From: Brevibacterium renqingii
GTDB lineage: Bacteria; Actinomycetota; Actinomycetes; Actinomycetales; Brevibacteriaceae
Assembly (NCBI RefSeq): GCF_017808105.1
Contig: NZ_JADBHF010000007.1
Location: forward strand, 62,001-126,000
Length of the DNA stretch: 64,000 bases
Direction of reading: 5' to 3'
Shown here: piece by piece, positions 39,928 through 48,461 of the stretch
Position numbering within the stretch: position 1 is the first letter of the stretch
Layout of the letters: every line of letters starts with the position of its first letter
Made by a program: the position numbers and the translations under genes
The notes under the pieces: model-generated
Seen by the model: the letters and a program-made list of their open reading frames with translations, nothing else
Database searches by the model: none
What the model was told of the DNA's origin: nothing

Positions 39928-41379
39928 TCAGTCGAGGTAGTCGCGCAGCACCTGTGATCGCGACGGATGACGCAGCTTCGCCATGGTCTTCGACTCTATC
40001 TGGCGGATGCGCTCACGGGTCACACCGTAGACCTTGCCGATCTCGTCAAGGGTCTTCGGCTGACCGTCGTTGAGACCGAAGCGCATCGACACCACGCCCG
40101 CCTCACGCTCCGAGAGCGTGTCGAGGACCGAGTGCAGCTGTTCCTGCAGCAGGGTGAAGCTGACCGAATCCGAGGGCACAACCGCCTCGGAGTCCTCGAT
40201 GAGGTCGCCGAACTCCGAATCGCCGTCCTCACCCAACGGAGTGTGCAGCGAAATCGGCTCACGTCCGTACTTCTGCACCTCGACGACACGCTCGGGAGTC
40301 ATGTCGAGTTCCTTCGCGAGCTCTTCCGGGGTCGGTTCCCGACCGAGGTCCTGCAGCATCTGCCGCTGCACACGGGCGAGTTTGTTGATGACTTCGACCA
40401 TGTGCACGGGAATGCGGATGGTGCGAGCCTGGTCCGCCATGGCGCGGGTGATGGCCTGACGGATCCACCAGGTCGCGTAGGTCGAGAACTTGAAGCCCTT
40501 CGTGTAGTCGAACTTCTCGACGGCGCGGATGAGGCCGAGGTTGCCTTCCTGGATGAGATCGAGGAAGAGCATTCCGCGGCCCGTGTAGCGCTTGGCCAGG
40601 GAGACGACGAGACGGAGGTTGGCTTCGAGCAGGTGATTCTTCGCGATCCGACCGTCGTGGATGATCCACTTGTAGTCCATGGTCTCCCGCGGATCGGTGA
40701 CCTCACCGGCGTCGAGGAGGTGCTCAGCGTACATGCCGGCCTCGATGCGCTTGGCCAGGTCGACCTCCTCTGCTGCGTTGAGGAGGGCCACCTTGCCGAT
40801 CTGCTTGAGGTAGTCCTTGACCGGATCGGCCGTGGCGCCGGCGGAGATGACCTGCTGGGCAGGAGCGTCCTCCTCATCGGCGTCGGAGACGATGAATCCG
40901 CCTGCCTCTGCGACGGCGGCGTTCTTCTCCTTCTCCTCGGAGTTCTTCGTCTCGGTCGATTCGGCGGGACTCTCCTCGGTCGCCAGAGCGTCTGCGGCGG
41001 GTTCGACCTCTTCAGTGGTGTCGATATCCTCGACGGTCTTCTTCGTCTTTGCCGTCTTCTTCGCTTCCTTGGCGGCGGTCGGCTTCGTCGTGGCGGCCTT
41101 CGGCTCGGCCTTCGCTGCTGCGGACTTCGCCGCGGTCGTCTTCTTCGCGGCCGTGGTCTTCTTCGACGCAGCCGTCTGGGTCTTCGCGGCAGCCGACTTG
41201 GTCGTCGCCGACTTCGTGGACGCTGCCTTCTTGGTCCCGGCAGTGCCCGACGCCTTCGTCGTCTTCTTCGCAGTGGACTTCGACGCCGCAGCGGTCTTGG
41301 TTCCACCGGTCGAGGTCGTGCCGGCCGTTCCCTCCGACTTCTCCGTCACCGTTGTGGATTCCTTGTCGACTCTCGGCAC
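39928..41379 (-). CDS. sigA: Principal RNA polymerase sigma factor SigA (RpoD/HrdB)
   Basis: 483 residues. Conserved regions are complete: 1.2 ([16 protein letters not shown]), 2 ([42 protein letters not shown] as separate blocks, then [13 protein letters not shown]), 3 ([13 protein letters not shown]) and 4 ([31 protein letters not shown]). It directs housekeeping transcription. The first ~150 residues are a Lys/Ala/Thr-rich then acidic disordered tail, as in other actinobacterial HrdB proteins. The start is the GTG at 41379 (MPRVDKEST), preceded by AAAGGTG. Confidence 0.96.
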   Translation of the reverse strand: MPRVDKESTTVTEKSEGTAGTTSTGGTKTAAASKSTAKKTTKASGTAGTKKAASTKSATTKSAAAKTQTAASKKTTAAKKTTAAKSAAAKAEPKAATTKPTAAKEAKKTAKTKKTVEDIDTTEEVEPAADALATEESPAESTETKNSEEKEKNAAVAEAGGFIVSDADEEDAPAQQVISAGATADPVKDYLKQIGKVALLNAAEEVDLAKRIEAGMYAEHLLDAGEVTDPRETMDYKWIIHDGRIAKNHLLEANLRLVVSLAKRYTGRGMLFLDLIQEGNLGLIRAVEKFDYTKGFKFSTYATWWIRQAITRAMADQARTIRIPVHMVEVINKLARVQRQMLQDLGREPTPEELAKELDMTPERVVEVQKYGREPISLHTPLGEDGDSEFGDLIEDSEAVVPSDSVSFTLLQEQLHSVLDTLSEREAGVVSMRFGLNDGQPKTLDEIGKVYGVTRERIRQIESKTMAKLRHPSRSQVLRDYLD

Positions 41380-41508
41380 GTGTTCACCTTTCGCGAGCGT
41401 TGAAACTTCCCCATGCATTCGGACAGTACTAAGACCCAAGTCAAGTGGGCCGCGTACGGTCCGGGGCGAACGCATAGCTCGCCCATCCTGCAATGACTGG
41501 GTCAACGC

Positions 41509-43056
41509 TTAATTTTCGCATGTTATTCCCGGGTTTGCGAATCGTCCCCGCGCGCGCGAGCGGCTCTGCCGACCTGGGCAGTGGTGCCCGCAAGCGATCC
41601 GGCATGGACAACGCTGCCCGCACCGCCCGCCGGCTTCCGGGGACGGATTCGAAGCGGTCAGAATCGTGTGCGTTCGGTGTCCGCGAGCCAGCGCGGCAGG
41701 AAGCCCGAGGCCACGGCGTGTGCGTTCGGTGTCCGCGAGCCAGCGCGGCAGGAAGCCCGAGGCCACGGCGTGCGCGATCAGCCGCGCGAGCCCGTGTTCC
41801 GGGTCGAGTTCAAGCGCGGCGAGCGCGTAGATCTCGGCCATCGTCGAGCCGCCCAGCGCCCATTCGAACCAGGCGATGACGGCATAGGCGGTGGCGCGGA
41901 CTTCCGGATGTCCCAACGACAGATATGTCTTGAGGAAGGCGATGGACAGCATGACGTCCCGCGGCTGCGGCGAGCGCGGGGAGAGTCCCACGAGTTTCCG
42001 TGCAGCGTCGGGAAGGGAACCGACACGACGCGACAGTTCGCACAGCCTCCGGCCGTCGAGTCCGGTGAGCAGCGCGGGCGGGAAGTCGGGGTGGTCGAAG
42101 CTGAGGATCATCTCGAGGGCATCGCGGGACCATTTCTCGGCCAGCAGAGCGTCGAGCGCCATCACCGTCGGCAGGTCCATGAGCCCGTGCAGACGCCCCT
42201 CGTCGAAGGGCTCATCATCACCGCGCATCGCCTCCAGACGAGGGTAGACGTCGGCGAGGATGGAGAAGGCCTCGTCCATGTCCATCCATTCGTCCATCCG
42301 GCCCTTGCGACTGTGGGCGAAGGCCTCTGCCGTCATCGGGGCGATGACCAGCTCCTCCGGGTCTTCGGCCGGATTGGATCCCCCGGCCACGAGTTCGGTG
42401 GCGCACACCGAGGTGGTCGCCGCGATCAACGGTGTGCTGTCGTATCCCCCGTCGTCGATGCGTCCGAACCGATCGCGGCTGACCCACCAGGCGCTGAGGG
42501 TATCGATGCCTCCGGCAGCGAACGACTCGGCGAGTTCGTCGATCGCAGCGCGGACGAGCCCCCGATGGACCTCGGCGTATTCGTCGTCCGAGTCGTCTCC
42601 CACCTCGGCGTCGTCGTCTCCCACCTCGGCGTCGACACCCACCGCTTCAGCACTGCTGTCGCCTGCTGACCCGGCATCGCTGCGGGCAGTCGCCTCGGCG
42701 TCTGCGTCCTCGGCTGCCGCGCCAGTGACCGAGCCGATCGGCTCGGAGGCGAGAGGATCGATTCCCTCGGGGCCCGGCGCATCGATCGGCTGATAGTCCT
42801 CGTCGTAGAGGATGAGGAAGACGCCGGTGACGGTGCAGGCGCGAGACACGAGATCGACGTACCAGTCCCCGCCTTCGGCGATGATCTGGGCAGCGGTCTC
42901 CCGCGTGAAGTCGGTGCGCAGGGTCGTCGCACAGCTCTGGGTCCCATCGGCCTCGGAGCCGACGATGAGGGCCACGAGGCTGTTGCGCGGCGTGTAGCCC
43001 AGGGTGTGGGGGATGATGCCGATGATGTCCTCGGGTGAGCGGGCCGGTGTTCGCAT
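41509..43056 (-). CDS. DUF4192 domain-containing protein with a duplicated, frameshifted 3' end
   Basis: 515 residues. DUF4192 signatures are at both ends of the domain: EDIIGIIPHTLGYTPRNSLVALIVG at the N-terminus and MLSIAFLKTYLSLG...YAVIAWFEWALGGSTMAEIYALAALELDPEHGLARLI near residue 400. An acidic low-complexity insertion lies near residues 110-160. The function is unknown. A 52-bp tandem duplication (41665-41768) near the 3' end shifts the frame. Without it the protein would stop at 41658 after 448 residues, ending TERTRF; as read, residues 447-515 are an unrelated Arg/Gly-rich tail. The rest of the gene is intact. Confidence 0.85.
   Translation of the reverse strand: MRTPARSPEDIIGIIPHTLGYTPRNSLVALIVGSEADGTQSCATTLRTDFTRETAAQIIAEGGDWYVDLVSRACTVTGVFLILYDEDYQPIDAPGPEGIDPLASEPIGSVTGAAAEDADAEATARSDAGSAGDSSAEAVGVDAEVGDDDAEVGDDSDDEYAEVHRGLVRAAIDELAESFAAGGIDTLSAWWVSRDRFGRIDDGGYDSTPLIAATTSVCATELVAGGSNPAEDPEELVIAPMTAEAFAHSRKGRMDEWMDMDEAFSILADVYPRLEAMRGDDEPFDEGRLHGLMDLPTVMALDALLAEKWSRDALEMILSFDHPDFPPALLTGLDGRRLCELSRRVGSLPDAARKLVGLSPRSPQPRDVMLSIAFLKTYLSLGHPEVRATAYAVIAWFEWALGGSTMAEIYALAALELDPEHGLARLIAHAVASGFLPRWLADTERTRRGLGLPAALARGHRTHTILTASNPSPEAGGRCGQRCPCRIACGHHCPGRQSRSRARGRFANPGITCEN
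41665..41772. repeat. Perfect 52-bp tandem duplication inside the DUF4192 gene
   Basis: Copies at 41665-41716 and 41717-41768 are identical by eye, with four further matching bases. Since 52 is not a multiple of three, the duplication changes the frame of the DUF4192 gene. Confidence 0.92.
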
Positions 43057-43267
43057 GGGTTCTCCTCGTCTCGAATGCTGCAGGGCCGCGACGCTGCGGT
43101 CGAGCTTCCACTGAATCCGATCCCGCAGTCATGCGACCACGTTCGTCCGACGCCCTGTGGACATCGGAATTCGATCCACAGGCCGGCGGCGGTCGAGTCG
43201 CCGTCGCTGTCCCCACGAGGATCCGGCCCGAATTGCCACGAGCGTCTGACTGGCATAGAAGTGAAGG

Positions 43268-44059
43268 GTGGCGAAGAGACGGATATACACAGCACCTGGC
43301 TCGCAAGTGGTCGACATATCGACGGGAACCGCGCGGCTGGAGAAGCTCGACGGCGAGCTCGACTCCTACGTCCTCCATGTCAACGGGGTCCCTTCGTCCT
43401 CGATCACGCTGAGCGACCCGCAGCGCCTGGATTTCGAATACCTCGACTGGATGCGTCGCGCCATCGACGTCACACTCCCCGAGCGGACGCTGCGGGCCGT
43501 GCACATCGGTGCGGCCGGCTGTGCGCTGGCCCGAGCCCTCGATGCCGCACGCCCGGGATCGAAGCAGACGGCGATCGACATCGATGCCGCCCTGCTCGAC
43601 TTCGCCCGTCGGTGGTTCGACCTGCCCCGCTCCCCCGCTCTGGCCCTGCGCGCTGGTGACGGAGCCGTGGAGATCGGGAGTTTCAGAACCGATGCCCTCG
43701 ACGTCCTCGTCCGCGACGCCTTCGACCACGACTGTGTGCCGGCGGCTCTGCAGACGGGAGAGTTCTTCGCCGCCTGCGCCGATGTGCTCAAGGATTCCGG
43801 ACTCTACGTCGCCAATGTTCCCGATGCCGGGGACCACCGGGTCCTCAGAGCGGAGCTCGGCGCGCTCGGAGAGCATTTCGCGCATCTCGCCGCGGCCACC
43901 GAACCGGCGATCCTCAAAGGCCGCAGGCACGGCAACGTCGTCGTACTGGCTTCGAACACTCCGCTCGACACGGCCGGTCTCGACCGCAGTCTTCGCACCG
44001 CCGCCAGTGCGGCGACATTCCTCAGCGGGCGAGGACTGCGCTCCCGCCTCGGGCTGTGA
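43268..44059 (+). CDS. Spermidine-synthase-like (PABS fold) SAM-binding protein
   Basis: 263 residues with a Rossmann-type methyltransferase core: LRAVHIGAAGCALARAL (nucleotide loop), TAIDIDAALLDFARRWFDL (acidic residue after strand 2) and DALDVLVRDAFDHDCVP. The order of motifs is that of spermidine synthases, but the catalytic Asp pair normally found as DSTDP is replaced by RDAFDHD, so polyamine synthesis is doubtful. Similar short proteins are common in actinobacteria with unknown roles. The GTG at 43268 is used as start; it is divergent from the DUF4192 gene. Confidence 0.75.
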   Translation: MAKRRIYTAPGSQVVDISTGTARLEKLDGELDSYVLHVNGVPSSSITLSDPQRLDFEYLDWMRRAIDVTLPERTLRAVHIGAAGCALARALDAARPGSKQTAIDIDAALLDFARRWFDLPRSPALALRAGDGAVEIGSFRTDALDVLVRDAFDHDCVPAALQTGEFFAACADVLKDSGLYVANVPDAGDHRVLRAELGALGEHFAHLAAATEPAILKGRRHGNVVVLASNTPLDTAGLDRSLRTAASAATFLSGRGLRSRLGL

Positions 44060-44166
44060 GCCGAGCGGAGACTCCGATGTGAGAAACGCCCCGAGGCGAA
44101 ATGACGTCCCGACTACAGTCACCGACGAAAGTTCGGCATAATTGAATGCCGACCCAAGAAGGTGAG

Positions 44167-46398
44167 ATGACGGAAACTTCAGAAATTCGCGTCGAGCAGG
44201 CCAAGCTCGACGAACTCTACGCCCGACTCGATGAGCTGCGGGAGGAGACGACAGCCCGCCTGGGAACGGTGAGGATCTCCGAGGTCGGAGGCAACCACCA
44301 GCATCGCACCGAACGCGACGCCTTCGCGACACTGTACGAAGATCAGCTCATCCGCCTCGACAGTGCCGAGGAGGGGCTGTGCTTCGGTCGCCTCGACTTC
44401 GTCGATGAGGACGACCCCACCTATATCGGCCGGATCGGTCTCACCGACGCCGAGCGCCAGCAGATCCTCATCGATTGGCGCGCACCGGCCGCGGAGCGCT
44501 TCTATCAGTCGACGGCAGCCAACCCGGACGGCGTCGCCCGTCGTCGCCACCTCGTGACCGGCAACCGGAAGGTCACCGGCATCGAAGACGACGTGCTCGA
44601 CATCGACGCCCTCGACGATGCGCAGCGTTCGAATCTGCAGGGCGAGGGAGCACTTCTCGCCGCTCTCACCAGCCACCGCACCGGCCGGATGGGCGATATC
44701 GTCGCCACCATCCAGTCCGAGCAGGACGCGATCATCCGGCGCCCGCTCTCCGGCGTGCTCGTCGTCCAGGGAGGGCCGGGCACCGGCAAGACCGCTGTCG
44801 CCCTGCACCGGGCCGCCTTCCTCCTCTATCGCCACCGCGAACGCATCGCGAAGTCCGGCGTCCTGCTCGTGGGACCGTCGACTGTGTTCCTCAAGTACAT
44901 CGAGAAGGTGCTGCCCAGCCTCGGTGAGACCGGTGCCGTCCTCCTCACCCCCGGTCAGCTCTATCCCGGGCTCGACACGGACGCCTCCGATGCTCCCGCC
45001 GTGGCGAGGATCAAGGGACGCTCGGTCATGGCCGAGGTCCTGAAGAACCACATCGCGAACTATCAGCGGGTGCCGGAGCGCGACGAGGAGCTGCGCGTCG
45101 GATCTCACACGATCGTGCTGCGCCGGAAAGACGTCCGCAGCGCCCGCGATCGGTCCCGTCGCAGCGGCGATGCCCACAACGCCGCGCGCAACGGCTTCGT
45201 GACCGGGCTGCTGAAGATCCTCGCCGAAGACCTCGCCCGCGAGATGGGTCTGGATGCCGCGGGCGAACGCCTGCCGGAGCTGCTCGAAGAGCTGCGGTCG
45301 AGCATCGACGTTCGCCGTGCCCTCAACCTCGCTTGGTTCCCCATCGGCCCCAGCGGTGCCCTGCGGGCCCTGCTCGGCAAGCCGCACAAGCTGCGTGCCG
45401 CCGCCGGCGATCTGCTCAGCCCCACCGAGCAGGCGACCCTGCTCGAGCATCGGCGCGAGGAATTCACGGTCGAGGACGTGCCTCTGCTCGACGAGCTCGC
45501 CGAGCTGCTCGGCACCAGCCCGCAGCCGACGCAGGCACGGGACGACTCTGCCCGCGAATACGCCGAAGCCGTGGTCGACATGACCGAGACCGGCGGCATG
45601 GTGTCCGCTGAGATGCTCGCGGCCCGGTGGGAGGAGGAAGGACCGGCGACGACCCTGGCCGAACGCGCTGTCGAGGACCGGGAGTGGACGTACGGCCACC
45701 TCGTCGTCGACGAGGCCCAGGAGCTCTCCCCCATGCAGTGGCGCGCGCTGTTCCGCCGGGTCCCGTCGAAGTCGGCGACCGTCGTCGGCGACCTCGCCCA
45801 GTCCTCGCAGGTCGACAATGCTCGAACCTGGTCGTCGATCCTCTCCGAATTCGTCGGCGACCGTTTCGCCCTGCAGGTGCTCACCGTGTCCTATCGCACA
45901 CCGCAGTCGGTGATGGACCTGGCGAATCGGTACCTGCACCGCCATTTCCCGCAGCTCGAACTCGTCGAATCGGTGCGTCAGGGCGGCGCCGACCCGCAGC
46001 TGGACACCTTCGCGTCCGAATCCGAAACGCTCAGCGCACTCGCCGAGGCGATCGCTGCGGAGAGCGCGGCGGCCGAGGGCGGAAAGATCGCCGTGATCGC
46101 TGATGAGAGCCTCATCGAGCCCATCGCCGAGATGCTCGCCGGCTTCGACTTCGGCCGCGCGGTCAGCGGGCTCGACCACCAGATCGCCCTCATCACCCCG
46201 CAGCAGGCCAAAGGCCTCGAATTCGATTCGGTGATCATCGTCGAGCCCGGCCGCATCGCCCCGGTCGGCAGCGAAGCGGGAGTCGGCGGTCTCTATGTGG
46301 CTCTGACCCGGACCACGGAGCGGCTGCGCATCCTCGCCTCCGCGCGCACCGAGCTCAGCGAGCTATTCTCCCCCGAGGCCGACCGCCGCGCCGGCTGA
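44167..46398 (+). CDS. HelD/HelR-like RNA polymerase-associated ATPase
   Basis: 743 residues, UvrD-like superfamily 1 ATPase. The N-terminal coiled coil (about residues 1-45, EQAKLDELYARLDELREET) would enter the polymerase secondary channel. Walker A is GGPGTGKTAVAL near residue 203, Walker B VVDEAQELSPMQW near 520, and SF1 motifs AKGLEFDSVIIVEP and LYVALTR follow. The long insertions match the actinobacterial HelD family, which removes polymerase from stalled complexes; HelR members confer rifamycin tolerance. The ATG at 44167 with AAGGTGAG is preferred over an ATG at 44146 lacking a ribosome site. I see no rifamycin-associated element upstream. Confidence 0.85.
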   Translation: MTETSEIRVEQAKLDELYARLDELREETTARLGTVRISEVGGNHQHRTERDAFATLYEDQLIRLDSAEEGLCFGRLDFVDEDDPTYIGRIGLTDAERQQILIDWRAPAAERFYQSTAANPDGVARRRHLVTGNRKVTGIEDDVLDIDALDDAQRSNLQGEGALLAALTSHRTGRMGDIVATIQSEQDAIIRRPLSGVLVVQGGPGTGKTAVALHRAAFLLYRHRERIAKSGVLLVGPSTVFLKYIEKVLPSLGETGAVLLTPGQLYPGLDTDASDAPAVARIKGRSVMAEVLKNHIANYQRVPERDEELRVGSHTIVLRRKDVRSARDRSRRSGDAHNAARNGFVTGLLKILAEDLAREMGLDAAGERLPELLEELRSSIDVRRALNLAWFPIGPSGALRALLGKPHKLRAAAGDLLSPTEQATLLEHRREEFTVEDVPLLDELAELLGTSPQPTQARDDSAREYAEAVVDMTETGGMVSAEMLAARWEEEGPATTLAERAVEDREWTYGHLVVDEAQELSPMQWRALFRRVPSKSATVVGDLAQSSQVDNARTWSSILSEFVGDRFALQVLTVSYRTPQSVMDLANRYLHRHFPQLELVESVRQGGADPQLDTFASESETLSALAEAIAAESAAAEGGKIAVIADESLIEPIAEMLAGFDFGRAVSGLDHQIALITPQQAKGLEFDSVIIVEPGRIAPVGSEAGVGGLYVALTRTTERLRILASARTELSELFSPEADRRAG

Positions 46399-46436
46399 GC
46401 CGGAAAACCAGTTCATCATCAACCCGAAAAGTAGAA

Positions 46437-46477
46437 GGCCGCTTGGGTTCGGCTTCCCCTCCGAACCGCAAGCGGCC
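46437..46477. terminator. Terminator hairpin between the HelD-like gene and nrdR
   Basis: Arms 46437-46452 and 46461-46477 pair with a one-base bulge (GGCCGCTTG...CAAGCGGCC). On the minus strand it is followed by TTCTACTTTT, so it best serves minus-strand transcripts from nrdR; it may also stop the plus-strand gene. Confidence 0.75.
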
Positions 46478-46493
46478 GCGCGCCGCAGCGCGC
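46478..46493. other. Second small hairpin adjoining the terminator
   Basis: GCGCGC-CGCA-GCGCGC forms a perfect 6-bp stem with a 4-base loop and touches the terminator hairpin. The two could stack into one structured RNA 3' end. Confidence 0.45.
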
Positions 46494-46594
46494 ACTCTCA
46501 ATACTACACAACTATTCGGGTGCCGACGCACTCGCAGGGAAGATTTCTGAGAGGAATTTTCGACATTCCCAGTCAGTGATCAGCTGGTGGAGGA

Positions 46595-47092
46595 TCAGTC
46601 GGCGAAGTCCTCGGGCAGAGGTTCCCTGGTCTGTCCTGCCTGCAGCAGCGCATCCGCCCGGAGGGAGTCGATCGCCGCCTCGAAGTCCTCGAGTGAGTCG
46701 AAGCCCTGATAGACGCTGGCGAAGCGCAGGTAGGCGACCTGGTCGAGTTCGCGCAGCGGTTCGAGGATCGACAGCCCCACCTCGTCGGCATCGATCTCGG
46801 CGATGCCCTTCGAACGGATGTTCTCCTCGACCCTCTGGGCCAGCTTCGCGAGATCGTCGTCGCTGACCGGACGCCCCTGGCAGGCCTTGCGCACGCCCGA
46901 CATGATCTTCTGCCGAGAGAATTCCTCGGTCACACCGGAGCGTTTGATCACCGACAGGCTCGTGGCCTCCATCGTCGTGAATCGGCGACCGCAGTGCCGG
47001 CACTGTCGCCGGCGGCGGATCGCGGCGCCGTCTTCGCTGGTCCTCGAGTCGACGACCCGCGAATCGGACTCACGGCAGAAGGGACAACGCAT
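46595..47092 (-). CDS. nrdR: Transcriptional repressor NrdR
   Basis: 165 residues. The N-terminal zinc ribbon CPFC...CRHC (residues 3-34, with [15 protein letters not shown]) is followed by an ATP-cone domain from about residue 46 ([25 protein letters not shown]). NrdR represses ribonucleotide reductase genes when dATP is abundant. It starts 2 bases after hisD ends, so it is co-transcribed with hisD. No ribonucleotide reductase gene is in the window, and no clear pair of NrdR boxes was found near it. Confidence 0.95.
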   Translation of the reverse strand: MRCPFCRESDSRVVDSRTSEDGAAIRRRRQCRHCGRRFTTMEATSLSVIKRSGVTEEFSRQKIMSGVRKACQGRPVSDDDLAKLAQRVEENIRSKGIAEIDADEVGLSILEPLRELDQVAYLRFASVYQGFDSLEDFEAAIDSLRADALLQAGQTREPLPEDFAD

Positions 47093-47094
47093 CT

Positions 47095-48396
47095 CTACTC
47101 CTCGAACCTGATGTCGACGGCCCGGCCATGTGCCGGGAGCTGTTCGCTGGCGGCCAATGCATCGATGTGCTCGGCGACGGCGGCCAGGGCCTCACGATCA
47201 TAGTCGATGACCTGGCTGACCTTGATGAATGAGTGGACGCCGAGGCCCGAACCGTGCGCGGCGGTGCCCATGGTCGGCAGCACGTGGTTCGACCCAGCGC
47301 AGTAGTCTCCGAGCGCGACCGGAGCCCAGTCGCCGAGGAACACGGCTCCCCCGTTCGTGATCCTTCGCGCCACCGCGGCGGCATCGGCCGTGTGGACCTC
47401 CACGTGTTCGCCGGCATAGCCGTTGACGACGGCGACGCCGGCGTCGAGGTCGTCGACGAGGACGATGGCCGACTGCCGTCCGGCCAGAGCCGTGGCGATG
47501 CGCGCGCTGTGCTCGGCCTGTGGAACCTGTTCGGCGAGTTCCGCATCGACCTGTGCGGCGAGTTCCGCGGAGTCGGTGACGAGCACCGAGGCGGCCAGTT
47601 CGTCGTGCTCGGCCTGGCTGATCAGGTCGGCGGCGACGAAGCGCGGATTCGCCTGAGCATCGGCGAGGATGATGATCTCCGTCGGCCCGGCCACCGCGTC
47701 GATGCCGACCCGGGACCGGACGAGGGACTTCGCCGCGGCCACATACGCATTGCCCGGGCCGGTGATGAGATCGACGGGTTCGAGCTCCTCCTCGTCGTCG
47801 AATCCGTAGGCCAGGGCGCCGATGGCCTGGGCGCCGCCCATCGCCCACACTTCGTCCACACCGAGGATGCGGGCGGTGGCCAGGACAGTCGGGTGCGGCA
47901 ACCCGTTGCTCTGGGGAGGACTGGCGATCGCCAGGGAGCTCGCCCCCGCGGTCTGAGCGGGGACCACGTTCATGATCACCGTCGAGGGATAGACGGCGAG
48001 CCCGCCCGGGACGTAGAGCCCCACCCGCTCGACGGGCAGGTGGCGGGTGGTCACGAATGCGCCGGAGGCCAGTTCGGTGCGCACATCCGCAGGACGCTGA
48101 TCGGCGGCGACCTGCCGAGCACGGTCGATGGACTCGACGAGCGCGGCCTTGACCGCAGGATCGAGTTCCGCCTCGGCGGCGGCCAGCGCGGATTCCGGCA
48201 CGCGCAGCGACTCGGGGCGCACCCCGTCGAAGCGTTCGGTGAGATCCTTGACCGCAGCGGTTCCATCGGTCGCCACATCCTCGAGCAGGTCGGCCACGCG
48301 ACGTTCGATATCGGCATGGGCCTCGGCGGCTCGGGGAAGCCGCTGCGCCAGGAATCGCTTGTTCAGGTTCTCGCCACGGAAGTCCAGAATGTTCAC
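47095..48396 (-). CDS. hisD: Histidinol dehydrogenase
   Basis: 433 residues, the standard size. It oxidises L-histidinol to L-histidine with two NAD, the last step of histidine synthesis. Motifs include [57 protein letters not shown] and [13 protein letters not shown], which hold the zinc and substrate ligands. The usual downstream hisC is absent; nrdR follows directly. It is separated from dnaE by 65 bases and may share its transcript. Confidence 0.97.
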   Translation of the reverse strand: MNILDFRGENLNKRFLAQRLPRAAEAHADIERRVADLLEDVATDGTAAVKDLTERFDGVRPESLRVPESALAAAEAELDPAVKAALVESIDRARQVAADQRPADVRTELASGAFVTTRHLPVERVGLYVPGGLAVYPSTVIMNVVPAQTAGASSLAIASPPQSNGLPHPTVLATARILGVDEVWAMGGAQAIGALAYGFDDEEELEPVDLITGPGNAYVAAAKSLVRSRVGIDAVAGPTEIIILADAQANPRFVAADLISQAEHDELAASVLVTDSAELAAQVDAELAEQVPQAEHSARIATALAGRQSAIVLVDDLDAGVAVVNGYAGEHVEVHTADAAAVARRITNGGAVFLGDWAPVALGDYCAGSNHVLPTMGTAAHGSGLGVHSFIKVSQVIDYDREALAAVAEHIDALAASEQLPAHGRAVDIRFEE

Positions 48397-48461
48397 GGAG
48401 CCATTCTAGTCGCCGTCCGTCACTCCGGCTCCCCCGGCCCAAGCTTCGGACCGGGCGCGCC

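Noticed and set aside
39967..41403. A 478-codon open frame opposite sigA
   Set aside because: Antisense of sigA; the Leu/Gly/Arg-rich end mirrors the Lys/Ala/Thr tail.
44100..44125. A half BlaI box (CTACAGTC) upstream of the HelD-like gene
   Set aside because: The second arm is missing, so it does not meet the 17-bp inverted-repeat pattern.
46495..46520. A possible NrdR box (ATACTACACAACTATT) downstream of nrdR
   Set aside because: Only a single weak match, it lies at the 3' side of nrdR and not in front of any ribonucleotide reductase gene.
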